Shown: positions 1-13,387, numbered from the stretch's first letter. The stretch is 64,000 nt of DNA from Harmothoe impar (GCA_947462335.1 OX381713.1:21134381-21198380); one strand, 5' to 3'. A program made the numbers and translations. Notes: generated by a model not told the origin, from the sequence alone.

Positions 1-3000
1 GGTAATTTAGTAAACTATGGTTACAGATAGTGGGAGACCACGCCATAGGGCTTCAAACTACTTTAATCCTGAATTAGGTCGGACAGCATTGGGGATGAAC
101 AGCTCAGTGGGAATGTGAGAACAAGAGCTGCTCGTGCAACTAAACGAGCAGGTCTGTATGTCTGCCTACAGGTAAAGGTTGGTCTACATGTGAGCAGGTC
201 CGTGCGTACAAGAGTGACTAGATCTAAATGCAGCTATAAGTCTGTGAAGACAGCTGTAGGTATCTGAGTAGCTAATTGTGTTTGTTTCTGAAACATAAGG
301 TTGTTTTTAGAGCTGTCCTTGGTGCTAGACCACATGTCCTCAGGTTGTCTGGCCTCGAGCGATCTGTGCCTGAACCTCTGGAAAAGACTAAATATCCTGG
401 TTTCGTGGTTAGTCGTTGAGTATATCAGTGACCAGGACTATTGATCATGAGTAGGGCTGGGAAGATGACAACTGGCCAGGGTGGAGTTTGCCAGTGCACA
501 TGTACCTTACAAAAACAGTTCTAGATATTGTTTGGATTCTTGTTCATAACATAGTTCAGAAACCAACATACTGCACATGATGTATTGCATATTATATGTT
601 GGCCTTTGTCATAGGCCATCAGGTGTCAGCAAGCATGTCTGTGAGTCACTTTTGTGCATGTATACTGCTTTGTGACCCCTGCTTTGTGTCTGCTATGGTT
701 TCCATAGGATTTGCTTTCTGTCTGTGTTTGCTGCATTGTAAACTGTTCTGTGACCTTCCATGAGCTGCTCTGTAAGTCGATATGTGAGCCGCTCTGTAAG
801 CTATTCAGACATTGTCTGCTATTGTATTTACTTCTTCCCTCCCCAGGCAAAACATCTAGTTTATTTAACATCCAATATGTAGCATGGTCAGGTATCCTCC
901 TCTCTCACCCTCTCTGATAGAATACACAAAGAGTCCTTTCTATTTGATAATCCCTAAACAATCAATGTCGGAGAGGTCTATAGTTATTTATTCTTCTGGT
1001 AGAGCAATAACAACATAGCATTTTTAAGGTTTCAGTCTTCGGGGGGGGGGCATATTATTCATGTTATCACTGATGAAGAGGGGGTCTTACATAGAAACAA
1101 AGTTACACATATTGCTTGATCATACTTGACATCTGTGAACATATATTGTGCTACCCTCTAGCAATTCCCCTTCAATTTCAACAATCTATTACCGTTCCAA
1201 GATTCAATCGGGTTTTAAAATTGCCTCCTGCTTCCCTGTCTGGGTTGTTGAATACTGATGTGGGAATACTGATGTGGGAACAATAGTAGCTGTACGAGAA
1301 AACATGAGTTGTCTTTGAGCAGGTCTATGTGTGACTCTGTAGGATCTCTGCTTTGTGATTCAGAAAAAGTGACAATGAAGATAGAAAATAGTTCAAGTGA
1401 TGTCTTTTCACTCATATCATGATGAAAAGACCAAAGGAATGAAAGGAATTTGTCTGGAATTTAATTGAACAGACGCAGAAGAGATATCTTACAGAAGGTA
1501 TACTAAATTGCATACTGATTCCAATTCGCAAGAGTATATTATATAGATCTTGTCATTCATTCTTCCTGTGAATCTGCATAATTATGTAGAGTCCCAATCC
1601 TATATGCAACACTCTCTCATGTATCCACATAGCAATAAGACCCATACACACATGCCTACACTCCCTGATGCATAGTGATCTAACAACAATAAGAGCAGGT
1701 TGATCATCATAGTAATATAACATAGACAGTTTAGATCTATAGCCGCCAGAGCAGCCCACCTTACTCCATATCTACCCATAATATGTGAGCATAGACCTAC
1801 CCAATCGAGCTCAACAGCCTCTCTGCTCAATATATAGGCTTATGTATGCAAACACTATATGGGCAGCTCAGATTGATTTCCGTAATGTAATGATCAATAA
1901 CTGCAATTGGCCTGGCGTGTTGAAGCTGATATGAGTTTATTGATATTGGTCTATATCATAACAGATGTAGGCCAAGTGTCAGGCTACATAGCTATATAGA
2001 TGTTATAGTGGTCCTGATAGAAAACGATACTACTGTCATGAGGACTGCAAAACCATTTTTAGGGAACTGAGTTTTAGATGTTACATCATTATATATTGTT
2101 CTTGTACCCCCTAACACTAGGTGGTTATCAGCAGGGCTAACGTCCATGGTACACTGTTAGTAGTTAATGTAGCAGAGCAGCAGAATCTACTGTAGATTTA
2201 CAGTATAAACAACGGTATTAGTGTACATGTACATGGGCAGTACAGTCTACTGTTGGTTAACAATATAGAAAGACGTATTTTGGGTTCAATATTAATAATG
2301 TAGATAATATATCCAAGATGGTGATGCAGTCCCCTAGGCTTTGCAACATCCATATAAACACTACTGCCACCCAGGACTGAATGGTTAGCCTAGACCACAG
2401 ATAGAGTGTCCAGGGATAGCCTATAAAGTGGCCATGTAGTTATTGGCTGGGTGGTATTTATTGCTGGTTGTGTCAGTATGGGGTAATAGAACCTGGCTTT
2501 ATTGGCTACTTCTGGCTCTCTGTCTCAGCATCAACAGCTTATATACAGTACTCTGGTCACTCCTCGCTGTGCTGTGTTGTACTGTGAGGACTGTATTAGT
2601 TTTTCTATCAATGACTATCTACAAGTAGATGTATTGGTGATATTCCTTTACAGTTTACGTTGGAATATGTGGCGTTTAGTTTACTACCATAAAAGGCCCT
2701 GAAAAGTGAACTAGAATAATAAAATTTATTTAATATTTGATATTTAAGTTGCTTCATGAAGATGGTCTCTTCATTTCTTAGTGGCTTCATTTGGAGATTA
2801 TAGACTAACGTGTATTGTCTCTGCCTACAAAAACCTAATGTGTAAGGATAAAACGTTCACAAATACTGCAATCCCCGGCTGCCTATCTATAAAGGTCCTG
2901 TAATACATGTGGAAAAGAATCTTTCACACCCAAATACTCCCCACGCTGCAACCAAAAGGTTAACTCAAATTCCTCATTTCTCATTACATTAATGTCCTGT

Positions 3001-3540
3001 ATCCACGAAGTGTAAACTAATGTGTTCCCTTTAATCCCTCCATCAGGCTTTGGGCTCAGGCCACGTTAAGCTGAAGCTGTCGGAAGTAACTTTGCTTGTG
3101 GGGGCCACCAGCCACAACCAAATTCAGAGCTGTTATGTTCAGACAGAGCTACTGCAAGATACTATGCATTGCAATCACACCACTTGAACTCCCTTATGAA
3201 GGTTCAGAAAAATTGGAAATTTGGGGTAGGGATCCATGCACCTCTGCAGCTTATCAACAAGACCTATCTAGAGGCATAGGAATCTCCTCATCTGACCATA
3301 AACATGCATTCTCAAAGGGTTTAGAGCTGCAGTATACCATAAGCTGGCGCTGACACATAAGCTGTCACTCTATACAAATACAGCTGTCACTAGTCTTTAC
3401 TCTGGCTCAACTGCCTTCTGTTAGACTCTGCCTACTTTTGTTAGTTCTGGATTAAGCCATCAGCTGTCAGGCTCAGCAATGTTAATGCTTTGTATTGTCA
3501 CTCCACAAGCAGATCTGTGTCAATTAAAACATGGCTTTGA
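1..3540. other. Non-coding host DNA, no gene seen
   Basis: AT-rich sequence with frequent stops in all frames. The open frames are short (about 60-90 codons) and show no family resemblance or splice-site framing that I trust. A run of G at about 1041-1050 and scattered CTACTGTA-type short palindromes (about 2190-2260) are the only local structures noted. Confidence 0.6.
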
Positions 3541-3545
3541 CACTG

Positions 3546-3654
<109 letters not shown>

Positions 3655-3659
3655 CACTG

Positions 3660-6130
3660 GGAAAAGGGACCTTAGTGTACCCTGCACTAAGGGCCTTTTT
3701 CGCAGATCATGTCACATTTAAGTAGTAGAGCTAAAATGGATGTTTTGCAATAACTACCAACTATATGCATATTTTAATCATGATCGAGACCATTAAACAA
3801 GACGGCAGTACTAAGTGCTGCACCAAGGTTGTTATAACTAAGGTATTATCAGGTATAGGCCGCCTACCTCCATCACATTTAATGAGAAGGTGGTAGAGGG
3901 GGTCTATGTAAGGTGTCAATCCTCACGGGATCTACTCAGTATATTTATTATGTATCAAGAAGGCCTGACTAATGGCTAGGGTATAATTGGACACAAGAAG
4001 CCATTTACTAAGATAATTATCAGCTCAGGCGGATGAACTACTTGAGATGAATACTGCTATATCTAGAACAGGCTATTTCATTGGTTAGGGAAGCTGTAAA
4101 ACGAATTATATGGATTAAGATACATCTGTATGAACTGGCATCTAAGACGTCTAGACAAAATCTTTAAAAAAAAATTCTTTCTATATCTGCTCCCATTTAC
4201 TCATCTCACAAAACTAACCTCCTATAGAAGTAGAAATAGGCCCGTCCCGACTTAGGCTAGGGTTGTCTAACAACCATGGGCACCATAGCCACCAACCCCC
4301 AAACCCATAGTGGGATAATGTGCACTGATTCTTATCAGTTTGGTTGACCATAACTGAGACGTCAACCTTTACTCATAAGGCATCTGTCAGCTCGGGCTGA
4401 GGTCCTGGAGGTCTCACGTCCTCCCCACCTCACTCTCCACATCACCCAAGGCCTAGCCAGGCCCATTCCACAGCTGGGTGAGGGTCATACATGTATAACG
4501 GTGCCCACGCAGTCCTATACCAGACTGCTGCCTCAACATAGTAAGGGTCACGATGGTACCTAGGCCTACTACACCCCTTCAAATATAGATAAAGGCCCCA
4601 ATTGCACATTTCCCACGGTCAAATCAATGGAAACGCCGTGTTCACCATGAAATAAAAAATGAACCTTCAGACTAACCTAATTTCGTAAACATACTTATAG
4701 ACAGCTGTAGAACACCCCCAACACAATGGCTGTCGTACCCCCCCCCCCCCACCAGTCCCCTATATAACTCAGAAACATTCCCCTATTCCCCCCATCTATC
4801 TGAACCTCTGCCTCTCTCTATGCTGTATGCTGTATGCTCCTCCAGAGCCCCCCCCCCCTCCTCCCGCAGCCTCAGCAGCTGGAGGAGTGTCTTCTTCACA
4901 CGGCCTGGAGTGACTTATAGGGGTGGGACCCCCAGCACGGGTTAGGGCCAACTGTTTATGGCTGCTTAAAGCTGCCCACTTAGACAGTAGCTATATATCA
5001 ATGTTCTACCACAACTAAAAGTTACCTTCCTCTACCACTGCCTTAGTTGTACTCACAGGTTTCTTGAGGTCACCTCCTGGCGTACTTTACTGGCTAGTTT
5101 ATAGTTAGGTGCCGGGTCTTTGAATAAGCGCCGGTGTCTAATAAGTGCCGGGGTAAGTTATATCGAAAGCACTACATCCTGGTCTTGAAAAACTGCTGGT
5201 CTTGTATAAACACAAGGGGTCCACAACTGACACACTGATATAGAACCGCTCAAACACGCCATGATGCTATGTAGGGGATCAGGGGCGTGGCAAGCAATTT
5301 CAAAGGGGCGAGGGAAGCAAAGGGGTTTCTGGTCACTTTTGACCTTTCGATGCTTCACCCTATATGTTGGACATGCTTAAGGGCTGGTTAAAAGAGGGGG
5401 AAGGGGCATATCCTCTAGGATCCACACCAAAGAATGGCAGTTTCCAATGTTGTTCAATATTACCGTCTTATAAGGTCTCGGTGATATACTACTTACAACC
5501 AAAATCATGGGCTTCTTGAGATATAGCGCAATGTACAGACGCACAGTGTACTTTGGGAGTGAACAGCTTGGAGGGCCATGATCACTGATTCTCCAGGGGC
5601 CCATTTCTAACTGGGACACGATCACACTGTAGGCCAACGATTACTATCTATGAGAATCATTCAGTGTGAATATTATGAATACCCTATAGATGTCCTATAG
5701 TTTTAGATGAATAGCCATATTCACCAACACCTCTATTAAAACCAATTTAAACTTCAACTATCTTCATCACAAAGTTGTCTTTTAATACCATATAGTCTGG
5801 AATATTTTAGTGATTTTATCATCCATACTGGCCCAAGGAGCATTTCATTCTAAAATTTAGCGACAGGTATTTCTTAGATAAATCAAGGGTGCTGATCATG
5901 AATCTGCCGCTCGCAGTTCTGAAAAATGAAGATTTCCATGGAAACGAGCCCAAAAACAAAATGGCCGCCAATAATGCTTGAGAAAGCCTAATTTCTATAT
6001 AAAAAAGCATATATTTATCACTAATGGGTAAAATCAACCATGGATATCATGATTGAAGGACAAAATTAGGTCCAAATGAGGGTCCTTGGCCATTATTGTT
6101 GTAATGATAGAAGAAAAAAAATCGGAAAAT
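3660..6130. other. Non-coding host DNA, no gene seen
   Basis: No convincing coding potential. Around 5110-5160 there are repeated GCGCCGG-type words within AATAAGCGCCGG contexts. Similar words recur inside element 1 near 21140-21240, which suggests a shared dispersed repeat fragment. Confidence 0.5.
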
Positions 6131-6137
6131 CGTACAA

Positions 6138-6902
6138 GGTTACCATGGTAACCGTTTCACCTAGCAACACTGGTAAATGAATAAAAGTGCATTATGGTCA
6201 GCATATTAACAGCTTTAATGAAGATATCTACAATCAATACATTACTGCAATAATCAATACATAATTCAGTGGCAGGCATATCATGTCTAGCAATATTGCC
6301 TCCATCTAGGCACCGTGAGCTGTTGCCTAGCAACCAGAATGGGATTTGCTAATTTGCTTGACAACAACCCTGTATAAGTCACATTACCCTAATTCTGAGG
6401 TAGCGTATCCCACTAAATCAGGCCGAAGCAATTTGAGTTTACTATTCCTCTTTTTCTAGCGAAAATGATTGCCTAGCAACAGCAATTCTTAATGATTGTT
6501 TGCCTAGCAACATAGTTAGCATCACAATATAAAAAAAGGAGTATGCAAAAATGATTAAGGCAGACTTTACCCATATGCTTGGTGCATAAGGATCCCAGAG
6601 ATATTAACAATGATACCATTGTGCTTGCTGCTTAAGTAAGTAGTTTTAAATGCATGAAAAACCTGTTTCTTTTGATGGTTTCTATGCATAGAACATTTTG
6701 AAAGTATTGTTGCTAGTCCAAAAGATTTCATAAAAATGGCAAACACAAGGGTACAGTAATAAACCCTAGGGGAGGGGGTTTAAGTATACAATTAACCTCA
6801 AGGGTCAAATGACACTCATCCCATTCACTGTAGTCTTTGATAAGACAATAGTAGAAGATAGTTAGACAGTTTACCTTGTTAATGTTGCTGTTGCTAGGCA
6901 AC
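6138..6902. promoter_or_regulatory. Cluster of RFX X-box-like motifs
   Basis: Five matches to the RFX consensus (GTTGCC, short spacer, RGYAAC, or its palindromic form) lie within 765 bp: GGTTACCATGGTAACC at 6138-6153, GTTGCCTAGCAAC at 6322-6334, ATTGCCTAGCAAC at 6468-6480, TTTGCCTAGCAAC at about 6499-6511 and GTTGCTAGGCAAC at 6890-6902. Half sites CCTAGCAAC (about 6160) and GTTGCTAGTCC (about 6710) lie between. RFX factors control ciliary and other genes in animals. That this is a working enhancer is inference; the cluster could also be remnants of a repeat that happens to carry the motif. Confidence 0.45.
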
Positions 6903-6929
6903 AGCAAACTAGCAACAGCAAACCAAACA

Positions 6930-8385
6930 AATTCATTGAAATAGACACATTTGGTTTGAGGGTTGGGATAGCCCTAAACTGGTGACCTGTAACATGGGCC
7001 TGCAGCTTCTACTAATGCAGTACTCATGGCATAATTACTGCTAATGAGTGCATTAAACATGTAAAAACAAGGCTGCCCCTGGTGGGAGAATGGAGAACTA
7101 TGCATGTTTAGCCCAAATGGGAAACTAAGGCACAATATTTAAGAGATCTTAGAATGGTGATGTAAAGTTTTAGAAAATTAGAGTTGATCAAATTACAAAT
7201 TATGATAATATTCACAACCTCATAAGTTGAAATTAAGACCTTCTTTGCCAATTTTACCTAAATACTAAAACAATTGCCAAACTGAATACTGGCTTGACAA
7301 CAAAGACATCAAGACAGACAAACTGGAGTCAGGAGAGCACACATCTGACGACCTCAAAAGAGGTGTTCATCATGATGCAACATACAGCTTTTCCAAATGT
7401 AAGTATGGAGTGTTTTATTTATGTTATATAGATTACATTGTTAATATGAAAAGGAATTATTATGGCTAAAAGAAAAAGAATTTACAGATTATATGTATGA
7501 ATGGGTGATAATAGGGGTAATCCTCCATCCAGTATTGTCTTCAGGAGGCCAAGCCTTTCTATCATAGTCCTGCAGACAACCATTTTTCAATTGGCTACCA
7601 TGTTCTTAGTTTTCAATGAATTGCTACGATTCTTTTTGGTACTAGTAGTTCTCAGATCTGTGAAGACAGTGCTTAAAAGGAATAGAGCTCTTAGTGACCT
7701 TGAATGACCTTGAGATTAGGTCAAAGGGCATAAAGTTTAAGGCCAAAGAGCATTTCTTCTTATAGGACCAAAACAAGGGGACTCTCAATAGGCAAAATCA
7801 AGCCTTGGGTAACATCCTTTCACAATTGACACTACACAGAGGCCCTCACACCAGATAGGCATCCATATATCTCACAGAAATGCACTCACACTAGGGTAGG
7901 GGTGGTGATTGACTTTTGTGTGTAGCTTTTTTAATGATTCTGATACTGATGTCTTTCTTATAGGTGACAAGTACACTACATTATTCATACTGCAGCATTG
8001 CCTAGTAACAAGTCGAGTGGTTGCTGCATTCCAGTAGGAGATCACACCATCACACAGAAGTGAGTATCTATAAGCAATGCCCTTAAGGTGGGTCAATCCT
8101 TTTGAATCAAAGTCATCAGAATTCCACAATTCTCTTTCTGTGGGTACACTAAATCATTTGAAAATGGAAAAGGAAAAGAAAAATAGGGGATCTTTAGGTA
8201 CTTTTTAAATTATGGATATTTTGAAAATAAAAGCACTTCAATTTTACATTAAAAAAGACGAGAGTTATGTTAAGATTCCTATGGTTTTATTCTCTATCAA
8301 CCAATAACCCACAGAATTCTGAAACATCACACATTATGTCAAAAACATCTAGAGGGTACAACCCTTGATACTAATCAGGGCATCC
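6930..8385. other. Non-coding host DNA, no gene seen
   Basis: No supported gene. A further CCTAGTAAC half X-box occurs near 8002. Nothing else stands out. Confidence 0.5.
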
Positions 8386-8389
8386 TCAT

Positions 8390-8632
8390 ACCTTCCCACT
8401 GCATCCCCATTCTCCCCCTTCAGTCCCCAGCCTCCCTACTCCATCCCCAGCCTCCCTACTCCATCCCCAGCCTCCCTACTCCGTTCCCAGCCTTCCTACT
8501 GAGTCCCCAGCCTCCCAACTCCATCCCCAACTTCCCTACTCCGTCCCCGACCTCCCTACTCCGTCTCAAGCCTCCCTATTACATCCCCAACCTTCCTACT
8601 CCATCTTTAACCTTCCTACTCTGTCTCTTACC
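8390..8632. repeat. Minisatellite, 20-bp unit
   Basis: About eleven to twelve degenerate copies of a C-rich 20-bp unit, consensus CCTCCCTACTCCATCCCCAG. Variation is mostly C/T transitions. Confidence 0.85.
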
Positions 8633-9331
8633 CCTAACTCCCTCCCCCAGTCCCCCTGGAGGCTTCCCTGGCCTCCACAGGGCAGGTGCCACCCTCAGTT
8701 CCTCTGGAGGCTTTCTTGGCCCCCTCAAGCCACAAATGGTACCTGTCAGCATTCTGGAAATTGGGGGGGGGGGTTCTCCCAACTCCCCAAAAAGTTCATG
8801 AAAATGATGAAAGTCCCCCTCCACAAAAAAAAAACAGTCCAAAATAAATGACACAATTTAATGACATTTAGGTAAAATATTCTAAACAACAAATTCTAAA
8901 CGCACCCATAAGCTGAATTCGGCTATAAATGTGGAAATAATTCGACCTATAGATGAGGTTTACGGTGTATAATTTATATAGCAATAGCATTTTATTTCTA
9001 ATTTCGTCCATTGACCTTATAATTACCCTCTTATAGTGTTGGGTCTTTTCCTTAAAAGGGGCACCTCTGGTGGTCAATCTGTGAACCCCGTAGCAGAGGT
9101 TGTCACGCTTCACTCCACCTACACCAAGGGCCGTCTAGTTGGCATTCCCCTCTGTACGACGGCCACAACTTGAACGGAAAGAAGATAAGGGGAGGTGGGC
9201 GTGGTGGTTTAGTGCTCCCCTCACACCGACAAAGGTTGGACAGAGGTCTGACTGTAGGGGTCTGTGATGCTGTAGCTGGTGGCATCTGGAAACACAGTAA
9301 ATTCTATCCTCTTGTTAACTTATCAAATAGT

Positions 9332-9474
9332 GGCCGCTGGCCGAGGATCGCCGGTCCCTCGTCGGCTTGACGCCTGACTGGAAATCTGAATCCAAGCTGG
9401 CCCCAGCTCGTATGTACTGTATATCTATATTGTTGGAGGTTGTCATCATGATGTCAGAACGTTCTACAAGCACA
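9332..9474 (+). CDS. Candidate protein-coding exon, unknown gene
   Basis: A GC-rich island stands out from the AT-rich surroundings. After an in-frame TAG that could be part of an acceptor (TTATCAAATAG), one frame stays open for about 47 codons up to a good donor, ACAG followed by GTATGTACC at 9475. The end of the frame contains MYCISILLEVVIMM and then SERSTSTG, so translation could also start inside it, making this a first exon. I recognise no family. The acceptor is weak, and it could be an untranslated exon or chance. Transcript data would decide. Confidence 0.25.
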
Positions 9475-10273
9475 GGTATGTACCTTTGGAGAGGCTCAGG
9501 GGGAGATGTGGATCGTGGATGAGAGAGGGGGTGGGTAGGGGGGAGGTAAATTGGGTTAGTTAGTTAGCTATGTATAGGGTTTCCACAGAATTCTCAGATT
9601 GGAATACTATGTCATTCAATGACTGAAATTACTATCTTTCATTAAATAAATGCCGAGTTAATGTACACACGTGAATGTAATCTGCTGGCATTTAAATGAG
9701 AAGGACACTGATATAGGCAAATACATGTACTTTACACTGTCTGTAAAATATTGCACTCTCCTCTCAATACTCCCTAGTTGTAGGTGGTTTCTGTTGCAGA
9801 TGATTTAAGAGCTGCTCATTTGTGTGCAGTATTAGGGAGCAGATCACAGAGGCTCTAGATCTCCAAGTATTCAGCTGTAGACTATCAGTGAAGAATTAAT
9901 GTCCTGTGGCGTGCGTGGCCATTTTGAATTTAGTACTCTAAATTACACAATACTGTAGAAATATCTTGGTACATGGATCAGATTCAATGATTCAATTTCC
10001 CTAACATATGGTGCCGATGGCTCGTAGCCTTATATAGTGATAGCAAATACTTGTGGGATGATGCAGCCGCACTAATACTCTTTATGCTCCGGGGCTTAAT
10101 ACTTATAGAAAAAAATGGTTGGTTGGTCAATACTGACTAACCTGATAATACAAACGATCTGTGGTTGGTCATATAGGGAGCCAAGAATCACTAACTATGT
10201 TAATCCCTAGAGACTGAGTGCTAGCCAGTACTGACTAAGGTCAGGACATCAGTGTGCACAGAGAGAAGTAAAG

Positions 10274-10460
10274 GTGTCTCCCACGTGGCTCTGGTAAAAT
10301 AGAGAGTCAAACAGCTAATGACGCTGCTTATATGAAGGGTCAACATGAGTTGACTCTCTATTATCAGTGTCAACTTGATTTGACTCTCTGCTATCAGTGT
10401 CAATAGCAGAGTCAATAGCTGTTTGACACTCCATTTTTGCCAGAGCCACGTGGGAGACAC
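10274..10460. mobile_element. Foldback/MITE-like inverted repeat
   Basis: Arms of about 44 bp are inverted around a centre that has its own GAGTCAA/TTGACTC repeats. The left arm begins GTGTCTCCCACGTGGCTCTGG and the right arm ends with its complement CCAGAGCCACGTGGGAGACAC. No coding capacity. The class is unknown because I cannot fix the target duplication. Confidence 0.65.
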
Positions 10461-10464
10461 AGTT

Positions 10465-12150
10465 GACACATTTACTGTTCTTTGTGTGGCTGGATACATT
10501 ATTGGAGGTCTACACTAGATCTCATACAGTTCTAAGGTGGTTAATGAGAGTCAAATGTGGCAGGCAATGAGATAGGAGCTGACCCCGTCTGCGGCAGTCC
10601 CTGGGTCTCCTTCTTCCCTGTAGCCCAGCCTCTATGCATTACTACTAATTCAAGTGATAACATTTAGGATTAACTTGTATTCTGCTGTACAGAACCCCCA
10701 TGGAAATAACTTTAAGAGATCATACGACCTTAGCTAAATGTAGACTGCACATTTGTAGCCAGTTTAACACTTTATCACATAATAGGTAAGGTCAATACTG
10801 TTTGGCCTTTTGATAAAAACAGCATAGAATAAAAACTGAGTTTGATTCCATGAGGCACATTAATCCTTAGTACTGCATTAATCTTTGGTTTTTATCCTGA
10901 AATATTGCCTATATAGCTTGTGATGAGTAGTGGAGTTTGTCACCTCTCAGCTTCAAAAAGGCCATATAGCATCAATCAATCAGTTTTATCCTTATTGAAA
11001 TAGGTCCCCGAACCACATTGCCCTCACGAACCTAATAATAAATTGTGCCTATGACCCAAATTCATTCTTCCTGCTTCATGGAAGATGCCTCTTATCTCCC
11101 ATTTGAACACCTTGCAGAAATTAGTGAATATTCATTGAGTTTAGGCCAATTTAGCTACAAATCGATTTTTTTTTATAATCGCTGCTAATTCTGAATGTCC
11201 CTAGTTAGAATCTATTACGTGACGGCGATCAGCGCCTGGTGCCTAATCCGCCGAGGGAAAGTAGTCCCATGAAAATAGTGCCATGAATTATAGAGCGGAG
11301 ATTATGCAGATTGTATTCATCCCCCGGGCGTGATTGGGTTAAATACAAGCTGCAGTAGTGAGTAATGCCTAAGTATATCATGATTGGTTTCCTTAAGAGA
11401 GGTCTTTTGGGACACTAGTGCTCTTCCTAGACATCGCAGGCATATTAGTCGGATTAATGGTCTGGTATGGTGTATCAAGGGGCCTTGCAAAGCTGGTTTC
11501 CCGCATGTTCACTATAAAACGTGATGAGACGTCGCTGGTGTACAATAATTAAAAGTTAAGGATAAGGAATAGATTACATGAAGAAAAATATGAGCGTCAG
11601 CTTTCCCCAGTATGTGCATTGCTTTGTAAATAAAGGTTGTCATAATGATATTACAGGCTGTAACCATTATAGGTTATAACAGCCTGGTAAGTGGAGGCTA
11701 CATAAAGGTGTTAAAGCCTCAGTATCCCTATGTTTTGGGCCGCCTTTTTGATTCATAGCTTTTTAACACCAGGGGGAGCTACTGTGCCCACTACTAGATA
11801 ATGCCTAGATGCCCCTCCCCCTCTACCATATAAGGGTTGGTCTGTGACGACTGGTAGGTGGAAGGGCAGCTACAGCTCATTGAACACTTGATTTGCCATC
11901 ATGTATAGTAGTTAGTAGTAGTAGTGATGAGGGTTCATATGGGGACCAAACAAAGCATAGTAAACAGGGTAGGGAGTTCTGCACACCCAGTGGTATGTGG
12001 CCCCAGAGCTACCAATTCTCCCCAATATGAAGTCTAGTGAATGTCATATAAAAGTACTTAAGGCACTACAAAATAGTTGCCAAAGATCTAACCTCGGAAA
12101 ACCATTCAATCATATTTCATAATGGTAAAATAGTTACATATGGATCGCAT
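10465..12150. other. Non-coding host DNA
   Basis: No gene supported. A block of about 40 bp at 11711-11750 (AAAGCCTCAGTATCCC and on) recurs inverted at about 13987-14026, so the two are either opposite copies of one repeat or remnants of a longer inverted-repeat element. Confidence 0.5.
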
Positions 12151-12299
12151 ATAGTTGTGTAGGGGCACGATGTCACCGGGTGTGTCCCGAACCCCGCAGG
12201 GGGTGCCATAACCGGCTGTCATCGTGCATCGTGCCCTATATGTCCGAGGGACTTGTCAATGCAATCCAGTAAGGTAGGGAGCGGAGAACAGTCAGACAA

Positions 12300-12371
12300 G
12301 GGTTGGTAGTGTAACGGTTAGCACGCTTGTCACCGGTGCGAGAGGTCTGTGGTTCGATTCCCGGCCGATCC
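12300..12371 (+). promoter_or_regulatory. tRNA-like Pol III promoter in the left LTR
   Basis: A 72-nt tRNA-like sequence. The acceptor arms GGGTTGG and CCGATCC pair over seven positions with two G-U pairs. A D-arm GTG/CAC pair, an A box (TAGTGTAACGG) and a B box (GGTTCGATTCC) are present. The anticodon-loop region reads TTGTCAC, so it is tRNA-Asp(GTC)-like, but the anticodon stem pairs badly. I read this as an internal Pol III promoter and not a working tRNA gene. It lies within the LTR, as 5S sequences do in plant Cassandra TRIMs. Confidence 0.8.
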
Positions 12372-12763
12372 AATGACTAAGTTTTCCGCGACCCCTACAC
12401 TGGTGGATCTACCGGGATTCGGTAACGGTGTTCGCTGGATTGCATGACAGAGTGATACGCTTCAACTAGCTGGGTACCCCTGAAGCTCCGCAAAATGTCG
12501 GGCACCGCTCTACCGAGACGGGGAGGTGTTCGCGGGGTGGCGTAGCCTGGCTGCCCTGCAAAATGTCGGGCACTGCTGGTGGTGTTCGCAGGGATGGTAT
12601 GTTGAAGCTGGTTGGGAGGAGTGTAGGGGCACGATGTCACCGGGTGTGTCCCGAACCCCGCAGGGGGTGCCATAACCGGCTGTCATCGTGCATCGTGCCC
12701 TATATGTCCGAGGGACTTGTCAATGCAATCCAGTAAGGTAGGGAGCGGAGAACAGTCAGACAA

Positions 12764-12835
12764 GGGTTGGTAGTGTAACGGTTAGCACGCTTGTCACCGG
12801 TGCGAGAGGTCTGTGGTTCGATTCCCGGCCGATCC
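12764..12835 (+). promoter_or_regulatory. tRNA-like Pol III promoter in the right LTR
   Basis: Identical to the copy in the left LTR, 464 bp further on, with the same A box, B box and acceptor arms. Confidence 0.8.
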
Positions 12836-13387
12836 AATGACTAAGTTTTCCGCGACCCCTACAGTTGCTAATATATTGACCTAAATATCGTAAACATCTG
12901 AAAATAATCTGTGCATTGTTTGATCCTCATAAGGTGCATGGGCACACAGACTGGTCAAGTGTATTATAGACCCCTAGTCAGTTGTGTGGCGACCTGCTTG
13001 GGGTAGAATGAGCACAGCTATATAGGGTGGTGGCGGAGGACAATCAGTGCACTGCCAAGGAGTGGTCCTTTATAACAGGAGGGCACCAAAGGGGGTTACT
13101 TGCAGGGGAGAAAAGTAAACTTTGTAAAAGTAAATAATTTTATAGCAACTCATAAGGAAACACTATAAGAGGGGTCCCTAAAAGAGGGATTTATCCCCTT
13201 CAAGTGTCATAATAAAATTAGAAACATTTGGAAAGAGTTATTTCCCCACAACCCTCGACCTTTTCATAGAATGATCACTCCCTATAACTTGTACTAGCTT
13301 TGGAAGGGGCTATTAGTGAACGCCTTGGTTTCTATATATAGGACAGAACTGTCCTGGTGGATGATATGAAGTGGTGGCAGTCTTATA

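Larger units (their letters stand above)
12158..12863 (+). mobile_element. TRIM LTR retrotransposon with tRNA-like LTRs (Helenus type)
   Basis: Two direct repeats of 242 bp (12158-12399 and 12622-12863), identical as I read them, flank a 222-bp interior. Each starts TGTAGGGG and ends CCCCTACA, the TG...CA ends expected of LTRs. The 4-bp target duplication GTTG sits at 12154-12157 and 12864-12867. A primer-binding site starting TGGTGGATCTACC follows the left LTR by one base, and a purine tract (GGGAGGAG) precedes the right LTR. There is no coding capacity, so it must depend on an autonomous LTR element. Each LTR contains a 72-bp tRNA-like block. TRIMs with tRNA-like LTRs, called Helenus as I recall it, are known; 4-bp duplications fit the animal ones. 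Identical LTRs imply recent insertion. Confidence 0.9.

Noticed and set aside
8390..8632. Possible CRISPR-like array
   Set aside because: Units are contiguous 20-bp degenerate repeats with no spacers, and the context is animal DNA; it is a minisatellite.
12300..12371. A true tRNA-Asp gene
   Set aside because: The anticodon stem pairs badly, and the same block recurs within two identical LTRs with LTR-type ends.
12395..12673. 92-codon minus-strand frame
   Set aside because: It spans the interior and LTR junction of the TRIM and would not exist before insertion.
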